62,078 bases of DNA, from assembly GCA_018262285.1 (NCBI GenBank), contig JAGTRX010000008.1, positions 1-62,078 of the forward strand, given 5' to 3'. How positions within the stretch are numbered: the first letter of the stretch is position 1; each line of letters opens with the position of its first letter. Below are positions 51,337 through 60,687 of the stretch, piece by piece. Origin of the DNA: Pseudomonadota bacterium (GTDB lineage: Bacteria; Pseudomonadota; Gammaproteobacteria; Burkholderiales; Rhodocyclaceae). Position numbers and translations under genes: made by a program. The notes beneath the pieces were generated by a model that was not told the DNA's origin, did no database searches, and saw only the letters and a list, made by a program, of their open reading frames with translations.

Positions 51337-52671
51337 ATGAGCATTCGGCAATTCGACCATATTACCGAGATGATGTCCTTGGCGCTTGAAGCGACGCCGA
51401 CCCTGCACATTCGCGGTCGCGTCACGCAGGTGATCGGAACCATCATCAAGGCGGTTGTGCCAACGGTCAAGGTCGGTGAAGTCTGTATCCTGAGAAATCC
51501 CGGCGAAGACTTTGAAATGAAGGCCGAAGTGGTCGGCTTCGTCAAGGATGCCGCTTTGCTGACACCAATTGGCGACATGTATGGCATTTCGGCGGCAACC
51601 GAGGTGATTCCTACCGGTCACGCCCACATGGTGCCTGTCGGTAGCGGCCTGATGGGGCGCGTGCTGGATGGGCTCGGTCGGCCGCTCGATGAAAAGGAGC
51701 GCGGCCCGCTCGAAGCCAGCAAATTCTATCCGGTGTTTGCTGAAGCACCTGACCCTTTGAAGCGACGCCTGATTCATGATCCCCTGGAATTGGGCGTGCG
51801 CTCTCTGGACGGACTGCTGACTTGCGGCGAAGGGCAGCGCATGGGCATTTTCGCAGCAGCCGGCGGCGGCAAGTCGACGCTGATGGCCATGTTGGTCAAG
51901 GGGGCGGCTGTCGATGTGACAGTGGTGGCACTGATTGGCGAACGCGGCCGCGAGGTGCGCGAATTTCTTGAGCACGAGTTGGGCGAGAACGGCCGTCGCC
52001 GTAGCGTGATCGTTTGTGCGACTTCCGACAAAAGTTCGATGGAACGCGCCAAGGCAGCTTACGTGGCAACCGCCATCGCCGAGTACTTTCGTGATCAGGG
52101 CAAGAAGGTGCTGTTCCTGATGGATAGCGTGACCCGCTTTGCGCGGGCCCAACGCGAGATTGGCCTAGCGGCAGGTGAGCCACCGACACGACGCGGCTTT
52201 CCTCCAAGTGTTTTTGCCACTCTACCCAAATTGATGGAACGCGTCGGCATGAACGACAAGGGTTCGATTACCGCGCTCTACACGGTTCTGGTTGAAGGCG
52301 ATGACATGAGCGAACCGATTGCCGACGAAACGCGCTCGATTCTTGATGGCCATATCGTCCTTTCGCGCAAGCTGGCGTCGGGCAACCATTATCCAGCGAT
52401 TGACGTCATGGCGTCAGTTTCCCGGGTCATGAACGCGGTTGTTAGCAAAGAGCACAAGGCCAATGCCGGCAAGCTGCGGGAATTGATGGCCAAATACGCC
52501 GAGGTCGAATTGCTGGTAAAAATCGGCGAATACAAACGTGGTGCCGATGCCCTGACCGACAGGGCCATCGACAAGCAAGAGAGCATCAAAAATTTCCTGC
52601 GTCAGCGTACCGACGAAAAATCGACGATGGAGCAAACACTGGCCGGGCTTGATGCCTTGGTCAATACTTGA
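51337..52671 (+). CDS. sctN: T3SS ATPase SctN
   Basis: A 444-residue F1-beta-like ATPase. Walker A AAGGGKST (about 170-178), DCCD-type loop region [15 protein letters not shown], Walker [13 protein letters not shown] (about 255-265), and [20 protein letters not shown] in the C-terminal domain. It unfolds substrates and releases chaperones at the base of the injectisome. The length matches the family (YscN is 439). Starts four bases after sctL. Confidence 0.96.
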   Translation: MSIRQFDHITEMMSLALEATPTLHIRGRVTQVIGTIIKAVVPTVKVGEVCILRNPGEDFEMKAEVVGFVKDAALLTPIGDMYGISAATEVIPTGHAHMVPVGSGLMGRVLDGLGRPLDEKERGPLEASKFYPVFAEAPDPLKRRLIHDPLELGVRSLDGLLTCGEGQRMGIFAAAGGGKSTLMAMLVKGAAVDVTVVALIGERGREVREFLEHELGENGRRRSVIVCATSDKSSMERAKAAYVATAIAEYFRDQGKKVLFLMDSVTRFARAQREIGLAAGEPPTRRGFPPSVFATLPKLMERVGMNDKGSITALYTVLVEGDDMSEPIADETRSILDGHIVLSRKLASGNHYPAIDVMASVSRVMNAVVSKEHKANAGKLRELMAKYAEVELLVKIGEYKRGADALTDRAIDKQESIKNFLRQRTDEKSTMEQTLAGLDALVNT

Positions 52672-52684
52672 GATACCGGCAGCG

Positions 52685-53191
52685 ATGAGCATCTTCGACG
52701 AAATCCTCTCGATCAAGAACTTCCGCGAAAATCGGGCCGAACTCGCCATGTTCAAACAACGTACGGTGCTGGAGGCAGCAATGGCAGCCCGTGACGAGGC
52801 ACAAAAAATTCTTTCTGCTTTTATCGAAGAAGCGCTTCGCCGCGAACATAATCTCTATCAGGACTTATGCAGCCGTCTGGTGCGTCTGCGTGACATTGAG
52901 AGTGTCCAGATGGAAGTTGTTGACCTGCGCCATCGCGAGCATGGCTATGAAGAAAATCTGGTGAAATCTGAACAGGCGCGTACGGCTGAAGAGCAGCGTT
53001 TGGACGAAGCCAAACAGTGTCACCAGCAGGCCGTGATCATGAAACAAAAGTTCGTCGAACTGGTGGAGGTTTATAACGACGAATATATGAAGCAAGCCGA
53101 ACGCGCCGAGGATGCCGAGATGGAAGAGGTTGCCGAACTGCGCCATGATCGTGTCGAGTGGGGAGATGATTTCGAGGAGGTGGCGGTATGA
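52685..53191 (+). CDS. sctO: T3SS central stalk protein SctO
   Basis: A 168-residue, highly charged alpha-helical protein with a long antiparallel coiled coil (AAMAARDEAQKILSAFIEEAL, then EENLVKSEQARTAEEQRLDE), the FliJ/YscO shape. It acts as a rotor-like stalk between SctN and SctV. ATG at 52685 lies 13 bases after sctN; upstream starts overlap sctN. The next gene overlaps it by four bases. Confidence 0.88.
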   Translation: MSIFDEILSIKNFRENRAELAMFKQRTVLEAAMAARDEAQKILSAFIEEALRREHNLYQDLCSRLVRLRDIESVQMEVVDLRHREHGYEENLVKSEQARTAEEQRLDEAKQCHQQAVIMKQKFVELVEVYNDEYMKQAERAEDAEMEEVAELRHDRVEWGDDFEEVAV

Positions 53192-53766
53192 GTGTTGATC
53201 GTCAAGTCAGCTTGAACCTTTCCATCCCAAACCCGAACGCTCAAAATTTGCGCAACGATATTGGCGGTCAAAATACCGATGGTCGCGATGCGCCGGATGC
53301 CGAGACCCAGGAACGTTTTGCCATGGCCATGGCCAATGAAAAGGTTGCGCCGCAACAAACCGTTGCCAACCCGATGCCGCCCCCTTTCTCGCTTTATCAA
53401 ACGGCGGTTTCCCCAAACCTTGCGAGCTATTCGGAAAAATCAGCGGGGCAGGCAGAACTGGCAAGCAGCTTGAGCGAAGAGGTTGATCGCCTGATGGTGG
53501 CCGACGGCAGTAATGGCAATCGCCAAGTGCGCATGGATCTCAAGGATGATCTGCTGCCCGGCGTCACGGTGACCATTCAGGAAAATGAAGGGCGCCTTCA
53601 GGTGGACTTCATCTGCAGTATTGAAAGCTCGCGCCTGAAACTCAGTCGCGCCCTGCCCGAATTGGCCAACACGCTGGCGCAACGTTTGCAACGTGATGTG
53701 TTGATGCGTGTACAAACCGATGACGACGAAGATCCCTGCCTCCAGGAAGTGCTGGCTTCCTTCTGA
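53188..53766 (+). CDS. sctP: T3SS needle-length regulator SctP (YscP/HrpP-like)
   Basis: A 192-residue protein with an extended N-terminal region (polar, Asn/Pro-rich, residues 1-100) and a small C-terminal domain (LKDDLLPGVTVTIQENEGRL, then LKLSRALPELANTLAQRL) that fits the T3S4 substrate-switch domain. It is shorter than YscP (about 500), similar to HrpP (about 190). It should determine needle length and switch substrate specificity at SctU. It lies between sctO and sctQ as in other systems. Confidence 0.78.
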   Translation: MSVDRQVSLNLSIPNPNAQNLRNDIGGQNTDGRDAPDAETQERFAMAMANEKVAPQQTVANPMPPPFSLYQTAVSPNLASYSEKSAGQAELASSLSEEVDRLMVADGSNGNRQVRMDLKDDLLPGVTVTIQENEGRLQVDFICSIESSRLKLSRALPELANTLAQRLQRDVLMRVQTDDDEDPCLQEVLASF

Positions 53767-53767
53767 A

Positions 53768-54814
53768 ATGATGAACACTCAATCACAACCTCTCCGCCTG
53801 CATCGCTTTACCCGTAACGAGGCACAGGCTACAACCTTGCTGGCCACCCGCGCCTTGAACCGGACTGTTGCTCTGGGTGAAGGCGATTGGTTGATTTCAG
53901 TCGAACCGCTCATAGGGGTGCCGTCCACCGATCACACGGACTGGCGCATTGATGCGCAATGGGCAGGCGCCCGGCTGGCAATCACCCTGCCGGTCGACGC
54001 GCCAGGCATTTGGGTTAAAGCACATTTTCCAGATATTGACCTGCCCACCCTGCCGCCGGCTTTTGCGACGGCCACCCTGGAGTCAGCGCTTGGCGACGTT
54101 TTGGCCGCCATTGAGGCGCTGGGACGCGGTCCGGCACAGCTTGATCGCTGCGAAAAAGCCTCGAATGCACATCGGGAAGGACTCGAACACCACTTCGCGC
54201 TGACGCTGGCAAAAGGCACGCAGATTCTGTATGGCACGCTGTCATCCGATTCTCTGGGTCTGATGTTGATTGCCGGGCTTGTTTCGCGCCTGCCGGCGAT
54301 CAACAACACGCTGGATGAGGATGCATTGCCCATTTTGCTGCGGGCCGAAATTGGTCGCAGCAGTTTGCCGGCGGACGCCCTGACGCACCTGAATGTCCAT
54401 GATACGATCCTGATCGAACAGGCATGGATCAGCCAGGGCAGCGAGCTTTGGCTGGGCCAGAGTTCTTTTGGTGTGCGTGTCCGCTGGGAAGATACAAAAC
54501 TGATTGTTACCCAAGTGTTGACTGCTGAGACAGGATTGAAAATGCCAAACACCGAACAAGCCAACCCCCAGGATGCCGTACTGAAAACGCTTGAGCAGAT
54601 TCCAGTCCTGCTGACCTTCGATTTGGGCGAGCGCAGCCTTTCCCTGGCTGAACTGAAAGCGTTGCAGCCCGGACAGGCACTGGATCTCGGCCGACCACTG
54701 ACGAGCGGGGTCAATATTCGCGCCAATGGTGCGCTGATCGGTTGCGGCGAATTAATCGAAATCGAGGGTAACCTTGGCGTGACCATCAAGACGCTGGTAG
54801 AAAAGCAGAAATGA
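53768..54814 (+). CDS. sctQ: T3SS sorting-platform protein SctQ
   Basis: A 348-residue protein with two SpoA/SPOA domains at the C-terminus (GVRVRWEDTKLIVTQVLTAE-like at about 240-265, and NIRANGALIGCGELIEIEGN near the end). The N-terminal half is less conserved. It forms the pods of the cytoplasmic platform; in YscQ and SpaO an internal start produces the C-terminal SPOA fragment, and an in-frame ATG at 54541 could do the same here. Start at 53768, two bases after sctP; longer frames overlap sctP. Confidence 0.86.
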   Translation: MMNTQSQPLRLHRFTRNEAQATTLLATRALNRTVALGEGDWLISVEPLIGVPSTDHTDWRIDAQWAGARLAITLPVDAPGIWVKAHFPDIDLPTLPPAFATATLESALGDVLAAIEALGRGPAQLDRCEKASNAHREGLEHHFALTLAKGTQILYGTLSSDSLGLMLIAGLVSRLPAINNTLDEDALPILLRAEIGRSSLPADALTHLNVHDTILIEQAWISQGSELWLGQSSFGVRVRWEDTKLIVTQVLTAETGLKMPNTEQANPQDAVLKTLEQIPVLLTFDLGERSLSLAELKALQPGQALDLGRPLTSGVNIRANGALIGCGELIEIEGNLGVTIKTLVEKQK

Positions 54815-55458
54815 ACAATTTTGATCCGATTGCCCTAGCGATCGTTCTGGCGGTCATGGCGCTGCTGCCGACGCTGGTGGTAGTCACCACGTCCTTCCTG
54901 AAGATATCCATCGTCATGTCACTGATTCGCAATGCGCTTGGTGTTCAGCAGATTCCGCCAAACATTGCCCTTTATGGGATGGCCTTGATCCTGACCGCCT
55001 ATATCATGGCGCCGGTCGGTAACAGCATTTACGAGAACACGATACAGCAGCCACAATCGATGAAAAGTGTTGAAGGGCTGATCGGTGGCGTGCGCAAAGG
55101 GGCGGAGCCCCTGCGCACCTTCCTGACGCGGTATAGCAAGCTTGAGCAACGCGATTTCTTCGTTCGTACTGCCCAAAAGATGTGGGGTCCTGAAATGGCG
55201 GCCGATGTTAAGCAAACCGACTTTCTGGTCCTAATTCCTTCTTTCCTGATCAGCGAACTGACTTCCGCATTCCAGATCGGCTTTCTGCTTTACCTGCCCT
55301 TTGTCGTGATCGACCTGATCATCTCAAATATTTTGCTTTCCATGGGCATGATGATGGTTTCGCCAGTGACCATTTCCCTGCCGCTCAAACTTTTCCTTTT
55401 TGTCATGGTGGATGGCTGGTCACGCCTGATCCATGGCCTCATATTGACTTACACCTAG
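54811..55458 (+). CDS. sctR: T3SS export apparatus protein SctR
   Basis: A 215-residue membrane protein of the FliP/YscR family: TM helix 1 IALAIVLAVMALLPTLVVVTTSFL, conserved ISIVMSLIRNALGVQQIPPN, and later LVLIPSFLISELTSAFQIGF, FVVIDLIISNILLSMGMMM. It forms the pentamer core of the export gate. Overlaps sctQ by four bases. Confidence 0.96.
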   Translation: MNNFDPIALAIVLAVMALLPTLVVVTTSFLKISIVMSLIRNALGVQQIPPNIALYGMALILTAYIMAPVGNSIYENTIQQPQSMKSVEGLIGGVRKGAEPLRTFLTRYSKLEQRDFFVRTAQKMWGPEMAADVKQTDFLVLIPSFLISELTSAFQIGFLLYLPFVVIDLIISNILLSMGMMMVSPVTISLPLKLFLFVMVDGWSRLIHGLILTYT

Positions 55459-55468
55459 AGCTGAGAAC

Positions 55469-55738
55469 ATGAATACCCCTGACGTTATTTCCTACATGTT
55501 CAAGGCCCTGTATCTGGTTCTCTGGCTGTCCTTGCCGCCGATTGTCGTGGCGGCAACGGTGGGAACGCTCTTTTCGCTTTTTCAGGCGCTGACGCAGATC
55601 CAGGAGCAGACCTTGTCCTTCGCCATCAAGCTGATAGCCGTCATGGTGACGTTGTCCTTGACAGTGCGCTGGATGGGCGGTGAACTTTACAACTTCACAC
55701 TCTCGATTTTCGAGTTGTTCCCACAGATCGTCCGCTAG
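55469..55738 (+). CDS. sctS: T3SS export apparatus protein SctS
   Basis: An 89-residue protein with two membrane helices (ALYLVLWLSLPPIVVAATVG; AIKLIAVMVTLSLTVRWMGG) joined by the conserved FQALTQIQEQTLSF loop of FliQ/YscS. Ends with LYNFTLSIFELFPQI. Part of the SctRST core complex. Confidence 0.96.
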   Translation: MNTPDVISYMFKALYLVLWLSLPPIVVAATVGTLFSLFQALTQIQEQTLSFAIKLIAVMVTLSLTVRWMGGELYNFTLSIFELFPQIVR

Positions 55739-55749
55739 GAACAGCAACA

Positions 55750-56565
55750 ATGAACGAAGCGGTGGACTATGCGCAAACCAAGGCTTTTCTGGTGGCTCTA
55801 TTGAGCACGCAGCCCAGAATCCTGGCCATGTTCGTCGCCATTCCCATTTTCAATTCCCAGATCATCCCGGGCATGTTGCGCTTTTCGATTGCCGCCGGAA
55901 TTGGTCTTCTGGTGGCGCCGAGACTGGCTCCGACCATGTCGATCACTGAGCTGGGCGCTTTGCAAGCCTTGCTACTGATCACAAAGGAAGCTTTTATCGG
56001 CTTCACGCTAGGTTTTTTGATTGCCATCCCCTTCTGGTCCTTCGAGGCGGTGGGTTTCTTCATCGACAACCAGCGCGGTGCCAGTATTTCGGCCACCTTG
56101 AATCCGCTGACCGGTAACGATTCGTCGCCCATGGGTATTCTGTTCAATCAGGCCTTCATTGTTTTTTTCTTTAGCATCGGCGGTTTCTTTCTGCTGCTCA
56201 ACGTGGTCTACGACAGCTTCCGCCTTTGGGACGTGCTCAGTTGGTCGCCGACGCTGCGTCCAGAATCGATGCAGGCTTTTCTTGATCAACTTTCGAACAT
56301 GGTGCGCGTTGCGGTTCTGCTTTGCGCGCCGGCCATCGTAGCGATGTTCCTAGCCGAAATCGGTTTGGCGCTGATTAGCCGTTTTGTGCCGCAACTCGAT
56401 GTGTTCTTTCTGGCCATGCCGATCAAGAGTGCGCTTGCCCTCGTAGTATTGCTGGTCTATCTGGTGACCTTGTTCGACTATGCGCAGGATCATGTTGAAG
56501 CGCTCCGCAATATCATGCCTTTTTTGAACAAGCACTGGGCCACTTATGGGTTGGGAGCGCCATGA
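55750..56565 (+). CDS. sctT: T3SS export apparatus protein SctT
   Basis: A 271-residue FliR/YscT family membrane protein. Characteristic sequence: TQPRILAMFVAIPIFNSQII at the start, KEAFIGFTLGFLIAIPFWSF, EAVGFFIDNQRGASISATLN and NPLTGNDSSPMGI. About six membrane helices. It completes the SctRST gate. Overlaps sctU by four bases. Confidence 0.95.
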   Translation: MNEAVDYAQTKAFLVALLSTQPRILAMFVAIPIFNSQIIPGMLRFSIAAGIGLLVAPRLAPTMSITELGALQALLLITKEAFIGFTLGFLIAIPFWSFEAVGFFIDNQRGASISATLNPLTGNDSSPMGILFNQAFIVFFFSIGGFFLLLNVVYDSFRLWDVLSWSPTLRPESMQAFLDQLSNMVRVAVLLCAPAIVAMFLAEIGLALISRFVPQLDVFFLAMPIKSALALVVLLVYLVTLFDYAQDHVEALRNIMPFLNKHWATYGLGAP

Positions 56566-57620
56566 GCGAAAAGACCGAACAGCCCAGCAGCAAAAAACTT
56601 CGGCAGGCGCGTGAAGACGGTCAGGTCGCGCACAGCAAGGACTTTACCCAAACGGTCATCATTCTGGCTCTGTTCGGCTATCTGCTTAGCAACTCGGAAG
56701 CCTTGGTCAAGTCTTTGGCGGAATTGATGCTGTTGCCGCTTGATGTGATCAACATGCCTTTCGAGGATGCGGCCAATGTGCTGATTACCAAGCTGGCAAC
56801 CCAGGCGGTCTGGATCATGCTGCCCTTCATGCTGATCATTATCGGTCTCGGCATGTTCGTTGAAATGCTGCAGACCGGGATGCTGTTCTCGGTCAAGGCA
56901 CTGATGCCGTCGGCCAAGAAACTCAATTTTATCAATAACCTGAAAAATATTTTCGCCATCAAGAATGTGATCGAAGTACTGAAGTCGATCCTGAAAATCA
57001 GTATTCTGGCCTCGCTGATCTATAGCATCCTGAGCGACTCTTTACCTACGATAGTGACCATACCCCAGGCTGAACTGCCGGGGATCGGTATTACCGTGGG
57101 GATTCTGCTGAAATCGTTGATCGTCAAGATTGCGCTTGCCTATGCGATCATCGCTGCGGCAGACTTCGCCTACCAGCGCTATCAGTACACCAAGGGACTG
57201 ATGATGAGCAAGGACGAGGTCAAGCAGGAATACAAGGAAATGGAAGGCAATCCTGAAGTCAAGCAACAGCGCAAGCACCTGCATCAGGAAATGATGCAGC
57301 AAAATGCCGTCAGTCGAACCCGCAAGGCCTCCGTGGTGGTGACCAACCCGACCCACCTTGCCATCGCCATTCTTTACGAAAAGGAAACGACGCCCCTGCC
57401 TGTGGTCGTTGCCAAAGGCGAAGGCCTGCTTGCCGAGCGCATGATCAAGGCCGCGCGGGAAGAAGGTATCCCGATTCTGCAGAATATCCCCTTGGCCCAT
57501 TCGCTGATGGATACTGCCGAAATTGACCAATACATACCCTCCGAACTTATCGAGCCGGTCGCAGAAGTCTTGCGGCTTATCCGCAACATGCCGAACATGA
57601 CCAACAATCAAAATGAATAG
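56562..57620 (+). CDS. sctU: T3SS switch protein SctU
   Basis: A 352-residue FlhB/YscU-family protein. It starts with the conserved SEKTEQPSSKKLRQAREDGQ, has four membrane helices in the first 200 residues, and carries the autocleavage NPTH motif (VVVTNPTHLAIAI) near residue 261. Autocleavage between Asn and Pro permits the switch from needle to translocator export. Ends overlapping the YscB-like gene by eight bases. Confidence 0.96.
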   Translation: MSEKTEQPSSKKLRQAREDGQVAHSKDFTQTVIILALFGYLLSNSEALVKSLAELMLLPLDVINMPFEDAANVLITKLATQAVWIMLPFMLIIIGLGMFVEMLQTGMLFSVKALMPSAKKLNFINNLKNIFAIKNVIEVLKSILKISILASLIYSILSDSLPTIVTIPQAELPGIGITVGILLKSLIVKIALAYAIIAAADFAYQRYQYTKGLMMSKDEVKQEYKEMEGNPEVKQQRKHLHQEMMQQNAVSRTRKASVVVTNPTHLAIAILYEKETTPLPVVVAKGEGLLAERMIKAAREEGIPILQNIPLAHSLMDTAEIDQYIPSELIEPVAEVLRLIRNMPNMTNNQNE

Positions 57621-58020
57621 CCCTATCACCGCTCATCCCGCACTCCGGGATTTCATGGCGCGTCGTGGAATTGCAGCCGACGCCTTGCGCAACGGTCGAC
57701 TGACGCTGACCATCGACGGCAAGTACCGGGTGCATTTGCTCCCTGCGCCTGACGGACGATTGGCGCTGCAGGCCAAGGTGATGACTTTGCCAGGCGAGGA
57801 AGGTAGCCACGTTGCCGGGCAGGCCATCGAGCGCTTGCTCAATCTGGGCGCAGGAATGCTGCGCGAACACGCTTCAACACTGTGCTTCGAAACGAAAGGA
57901 CAGGTGCTGCAATTGCAGCAGTCATTGGCATCCGATATCAGCGGCGAACTACTGGATGCAGAGGTTGCCGAATTCACAAACGCCCTCGATTTCTGGGCAC
58001 GCACTGGCAAATCCCTATGA
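57613..58020 (+). CDS. YscB-like chaperone subunit
   Basis: A 135-residue CesT-type protein: helix (ALRDFMARRGIAADALRNG), strands (LTLTIDGKYRVHLLPAPDG, ALQAKVMTLPG), dimer helix (QAIERLLNLGAGML), strand (STLCFETKGQVLQLQQSL) and helix (LDAEVAEFTNALDFWARTG). It lies directly before sctC and overlaps it by four bases, as yscB precedes yscC in Yersinia (YscB is 137 residues). Its expected partner is the SycN-like protein at 28000, with SctW as client. Assigned by fold and place. Confidence 0.8.
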   Translation: MNSPITAHPALRDFMARRGIAADALRNGRLTLTIDGKYRVHLLPAPDGRLALQAKVMTLPGEEGSHVAGQAIERLLNLGAGMLREHASTLCFETKGQVLQLQQSLASDISGELLDAEVAEFTNALDFWARTGKSL

Positions 58021-60074
58021 ATCCTTTTGCGACAACCAAACTGGCAACCCCGATCAGCCGGGTTAGCCGGTTGCTGAAAGCCCTTCTGTTCGGCCTGTTT
58101 CTGGTTTATGCCCACATGGCGCAGGCTGGAGTTCCTCCTTGGGCTGATGCGCCTTACACCTATTTCGTCCAGAACAAAAATATCGACAAGGTACTGCAGG
58201 ACTTCGCCGGCAGTTTCAGCTTGTCGCTCCGGCTTGGGCGAGGTGTTGAAGGGGTCGTTAACGGGCGTTTCAACACCAAGAACCCGACCGAATTCATCAA
58301 CAAGCTCTCCAGCGTCTATGGCTTCACCTGGTTCACTCACGCTGGCACACTGTACGTTTCGCGCACCGATGACGTGCAAACGACGCTGGTTCCATTGGTC
58401 AGCATGAGCAGTTCCAGCCAGCTACGCGATGCACTGACGAGCTTGGGTGTTCTTGATCAGCGTTTTGGCTGGGGTGAGTTGCCAGACCAGGGCGTCGCCC
58501 TGATCTCAGGCCCGCCCGCCTATGTCGAACTGATTGAAAAAACAATCAGGCTTCTTCCCTCGGTTGCTGGTGGTCAGCAAGTTGCCGTTTTTCGGCTGAA
58601 ACATGCCTCGGTGGACGACCGGGTAATTTTCTTCAGGGACAAGGAAATCACCACCCCTGGCTTGATGAATATTCTGCGTAATCTGGTTTCAAATAGCTCC
58701 GGCGGCAACAACCGTTCTGGCATCAATAACGAGGCGCTGACGGCCATTGCCGCGCCATTGCGGGCTGCGCCGCCCGCGGTCTTCGTCGAGGGCACCAATG
58801 CCGCAGCGCCATCAGCGCCGGCCAACGCCCATTCAGCCCCGTCCGCTGGCAGCCAGGCAAGCGGAAATCGTGTCCGATCACCTTCAATCCAGGGCGATAT
58901 TCGTCTGAACAGTCTCATCGTTCAGGATATTCCAGAACGTATCCCGGTCTATGAAAGACTGATCCGCGAGCTTGATGTCCCGACGGCTCTCATTGAAATC
59001 CAGGCCATGGTTGTTGACGTCAATAGCCAGCGCATGGAAGAACTGGGTATCAACTGGGGAGGTAGAGCGAACAAAAGCGCCTTTGGTTATGGTGATCCTG
59101 GAAATGTTCCTGCGGCAGGCACTTTGTCTTTGAACTGGTCGAAAATAAGGGGCGCAGTCAGTCCCAGCACGCTGGCGGTAGAGTCGGCCAATTTCCTGGT
59201 GACCCGCATCCGTCTCCTGGAAGGGATTGGTGACGCCAATGTGCGTAGTACCCCATCGGTGCTGACCCTGGATAACCAGGGTGCGCTTTTTGATCACTCA
59301 CAAACTTTTTATGTCCGCGTACAAGGCGAGCGGGTCGCATCAGTTACGCCAGTCACCGCCGGAACGACATTGCGCGTGACGCCGCGTGTCATTGACAACG
59401 ATGGCAAGCAACAGGTGCAAATGGTGGTCGATATCGAAGACGGCAAGATTCAGGACAGTGTTGTAGTTGATACCATCCCTACCGTGCAGCGCAGCAGTAT
59501 CAGCACCCAGGCAGTGGTTAATGATAACGAAACCATGGTGATTGGCGGTTACAACAACGAGCAGGACATCCAGCGCGTTGACCGCATTCCGGTACTTGGA
59601 GAAATTCCGCTTCTGGGTGCCTTGTTCTCCAACAGGACGGTGGATCGGCAAAAGCGGGAACGCCTCTTTCTGATCAAGCCCAGGATTGTGACCCTGCCGA
59701 CCATAACTCGCGAAAGCCTCCCCATCGATGTGGGAGCCCTGCAAATCGGCAAGAAGATTACGGCAAAACGTATTGGCAGCCCCTATAACAAGCTCGCCTC
59801 TGCATCATCTCCCGCCGGATTTCCCAGGGTTGGCGAAAATACGCAGAAATTTCGCGACAGCGATCGCAAACGAATTCTCGAGCAGGAATTGTCCATCGAG
59901 CAGAAAAATCTAAGTCAGGCTAAAAGGGATTTAACCGAGCAAGAAGCGGCGACGAACGCTATCGACAAAAATACGGTAGCGGATACCAGTCGCTTGCAGG
60001 CATTCAAGGATCGGGTAGTTCAGCATGAACGCAATATTCTGGCAATCGGCAAGGAATTATCGATGATCAAATAG
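58017..60074 (+). CDS. sctC: T3SS outer-membrane secretin SctC
   Basis: A 685-residue secretin. Signal peptide at residues 15-40 (LLKALLFGLFLVYAHMAQA), then N0/N1 domains (YFVQNKNIDKVLQDFAGSFS), N3 domain (SLIVQDIPERIPVYERLIRE), and the secretin core (VRSTPSVLTLDNQGALFDHS, TTLRVTPRVIDNDGKQQVQM, then NETMVIGGYNNEQ and FLIKPRIVTLP). The last 100 residues are unusual, an extended charged coiled coil (QELSIEQKNLSQAKRDLTEQE). ATG at 58017 overlaps the previous stop; the longer frame from 57882 lies in the chaperone gene. Confidence 0.94.
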   Translation: MNPFATTKLATPISRVSRLLKALLFGLFLVYAHMAQAGVPPWADAPYTYFVQNKNIDKVLQDFAGSFSLSLRLGRGVEGVVNGRFNTKNPTEFINKLSSVYGFTWFTHAGTLYVSRTDDVQTTLVPLVSMSSSSQLRDALTSLGVLDQRFGWGELPDQGVALISGPPAYVELIEKTIRLLPSVAGGQQVAVFRLKHASVDDRVIFFRDKEITTPGLMNILRNLVSNSSGGNNRSGINNEALTAIAAPLRAAPPAVFVEGTNAAAPSAPANAHSAPSAGSQASGNRVRSPSIQGDIRLNSLIVQDIPERIPVYERLIRELDVPTALIEIQAMVVDVNSQRMEELGINWGGRANKSAFGYGDPGNVPAAGTLSLNWSKIRGAVSPSTLAVESANFLVTRIRLLEGIGDANVRSTPSVLTLDNQGALFDHSQTFYVRVQGERVASVTPVTAGTTLRVTPRVIDNDGKQQVQMVVDIEDGKIQDSVVVDTIPTVQRSSISTQAVVNDNETMVIGGYNNEQDIQRVDRIPVLGEIPLLGALFSNRTVDRQKRERLFLIKPRIVTLPTITRESLPIDVGALQIGKKITAKRIGSPYNKLASASSPAGFPRVGENTQKFRDSDRKRILEQELSIEQKNLSQAKRDLTEQEAATNAIDKNTVADTSRLQAFKDRVVQHERNILAIGKELSMIK

Positions 60075-60078
60075 ACTG

Positions 60079-60096
60079 GAAACGCATCGGCGTTTC
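60079..60096. terminator. 7-bp hairpin between convergent sctC and the sigma gene
   Basis: GAAACGC and GCGTTTC form a perfect stem with an ATCG loop in the 34-base gap between the two convergent stops (60074 and 60109). A bidirectional terminator is likely, though no T-run follows. Confidence 0.5.
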
Positions 60097-60108
60097 TGAC
60101 TGCTTGCG

Positions 60109-60687
60109 TCAAGCTGTTTGAAAGTCGAGTTCGATGCCAGCGTCTTCCATGCGCCGGCGCAAGCGCGAGCGCGCCCGTGAGACGCGGCTGCGAACTGTCC
60201 CTAGTGGAATCGATAACATCACTGAAGCCTCTTCGTAGGAAACCTCATCGAGCGCCACGAGAAGCAGGACTTCGCGCATTTCACCGGGCAAATCGGCCAG
60301 TTCGGCCTGCAATAAATTCACGGCTTGACGCTGAGCCAGTGCTTCTGAGGGATCGGGGGTTTCCGATGCCAGGTTGGCGAGAGACTCTTCATCCTCGAAC
60401 TTGTACTTACGTTGCACGGAACGGGACAAGTAGTTGCGCGTCAGATTCATCGCAATGCCGTACAGCCAAGTTGAAAGCGCCGATTCGCCACGGAAAGTAG
60501 CATAGGCACGAGCCGCCTCCAGGAAAGTCTGTTGCATCAGGTCTTCTGCATCGGCAGAGTTACCAATGTTTTTCAGAATAAAGCGATACAGTCGCTTCTG
60601 GTTGTCGTTAACCAACAGGCGAAACAATATTCCCGTTTCGTCCTTCTCGTTGGCGTTCTCGACCGCAAGCGGCTCGTCGAGCTGCAA
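60109..60687 (-). CDS. ECF sigma factor, HrpL/BtrS-like; probable master regulator of the T3SS
   Basis: A 192-residue ECF sigma factor. Region 2: LYRFILKNIGNSADAEDLMQ, then QTFLEAARAYATFRGESALS and TWLYGIAMNLTRNYLSR; this resembles HrpL of Pseudomonas (TFLEAW, FRGES, GIALNLxRN). Region 4: LPGEMREVLLLVALDEVSYE with IPLGTVRSRVSRARSRLRRR. The start is the TTG at 60687, six bases after AGGAG; the longer frame upstream has no support. Six GGAACY boxes in this window fit a HrpL-type factor. It is convergent with sctC. Bordetella BtrS is the closest functional parallel. Alternative: an unrelated RpoE-type factor. Confidence 0.85.
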   Translation of the reverse strand: MQLDEPLAVENANEKDETGILFRLLVNDNQKRLYRFILKNIGNSADAEDLMQQTFLEAARAYATFRGESALSTWLYGIAMNLTRNYLSRSVQRKYKFEDEESLANLASETPDPSEALAQRQAVNLLQAELADLPGEMREVLLLVALDEVSYEEASVMLSIPLGTVRSRVSRARSRLRRRMEDAGIELDFQTA

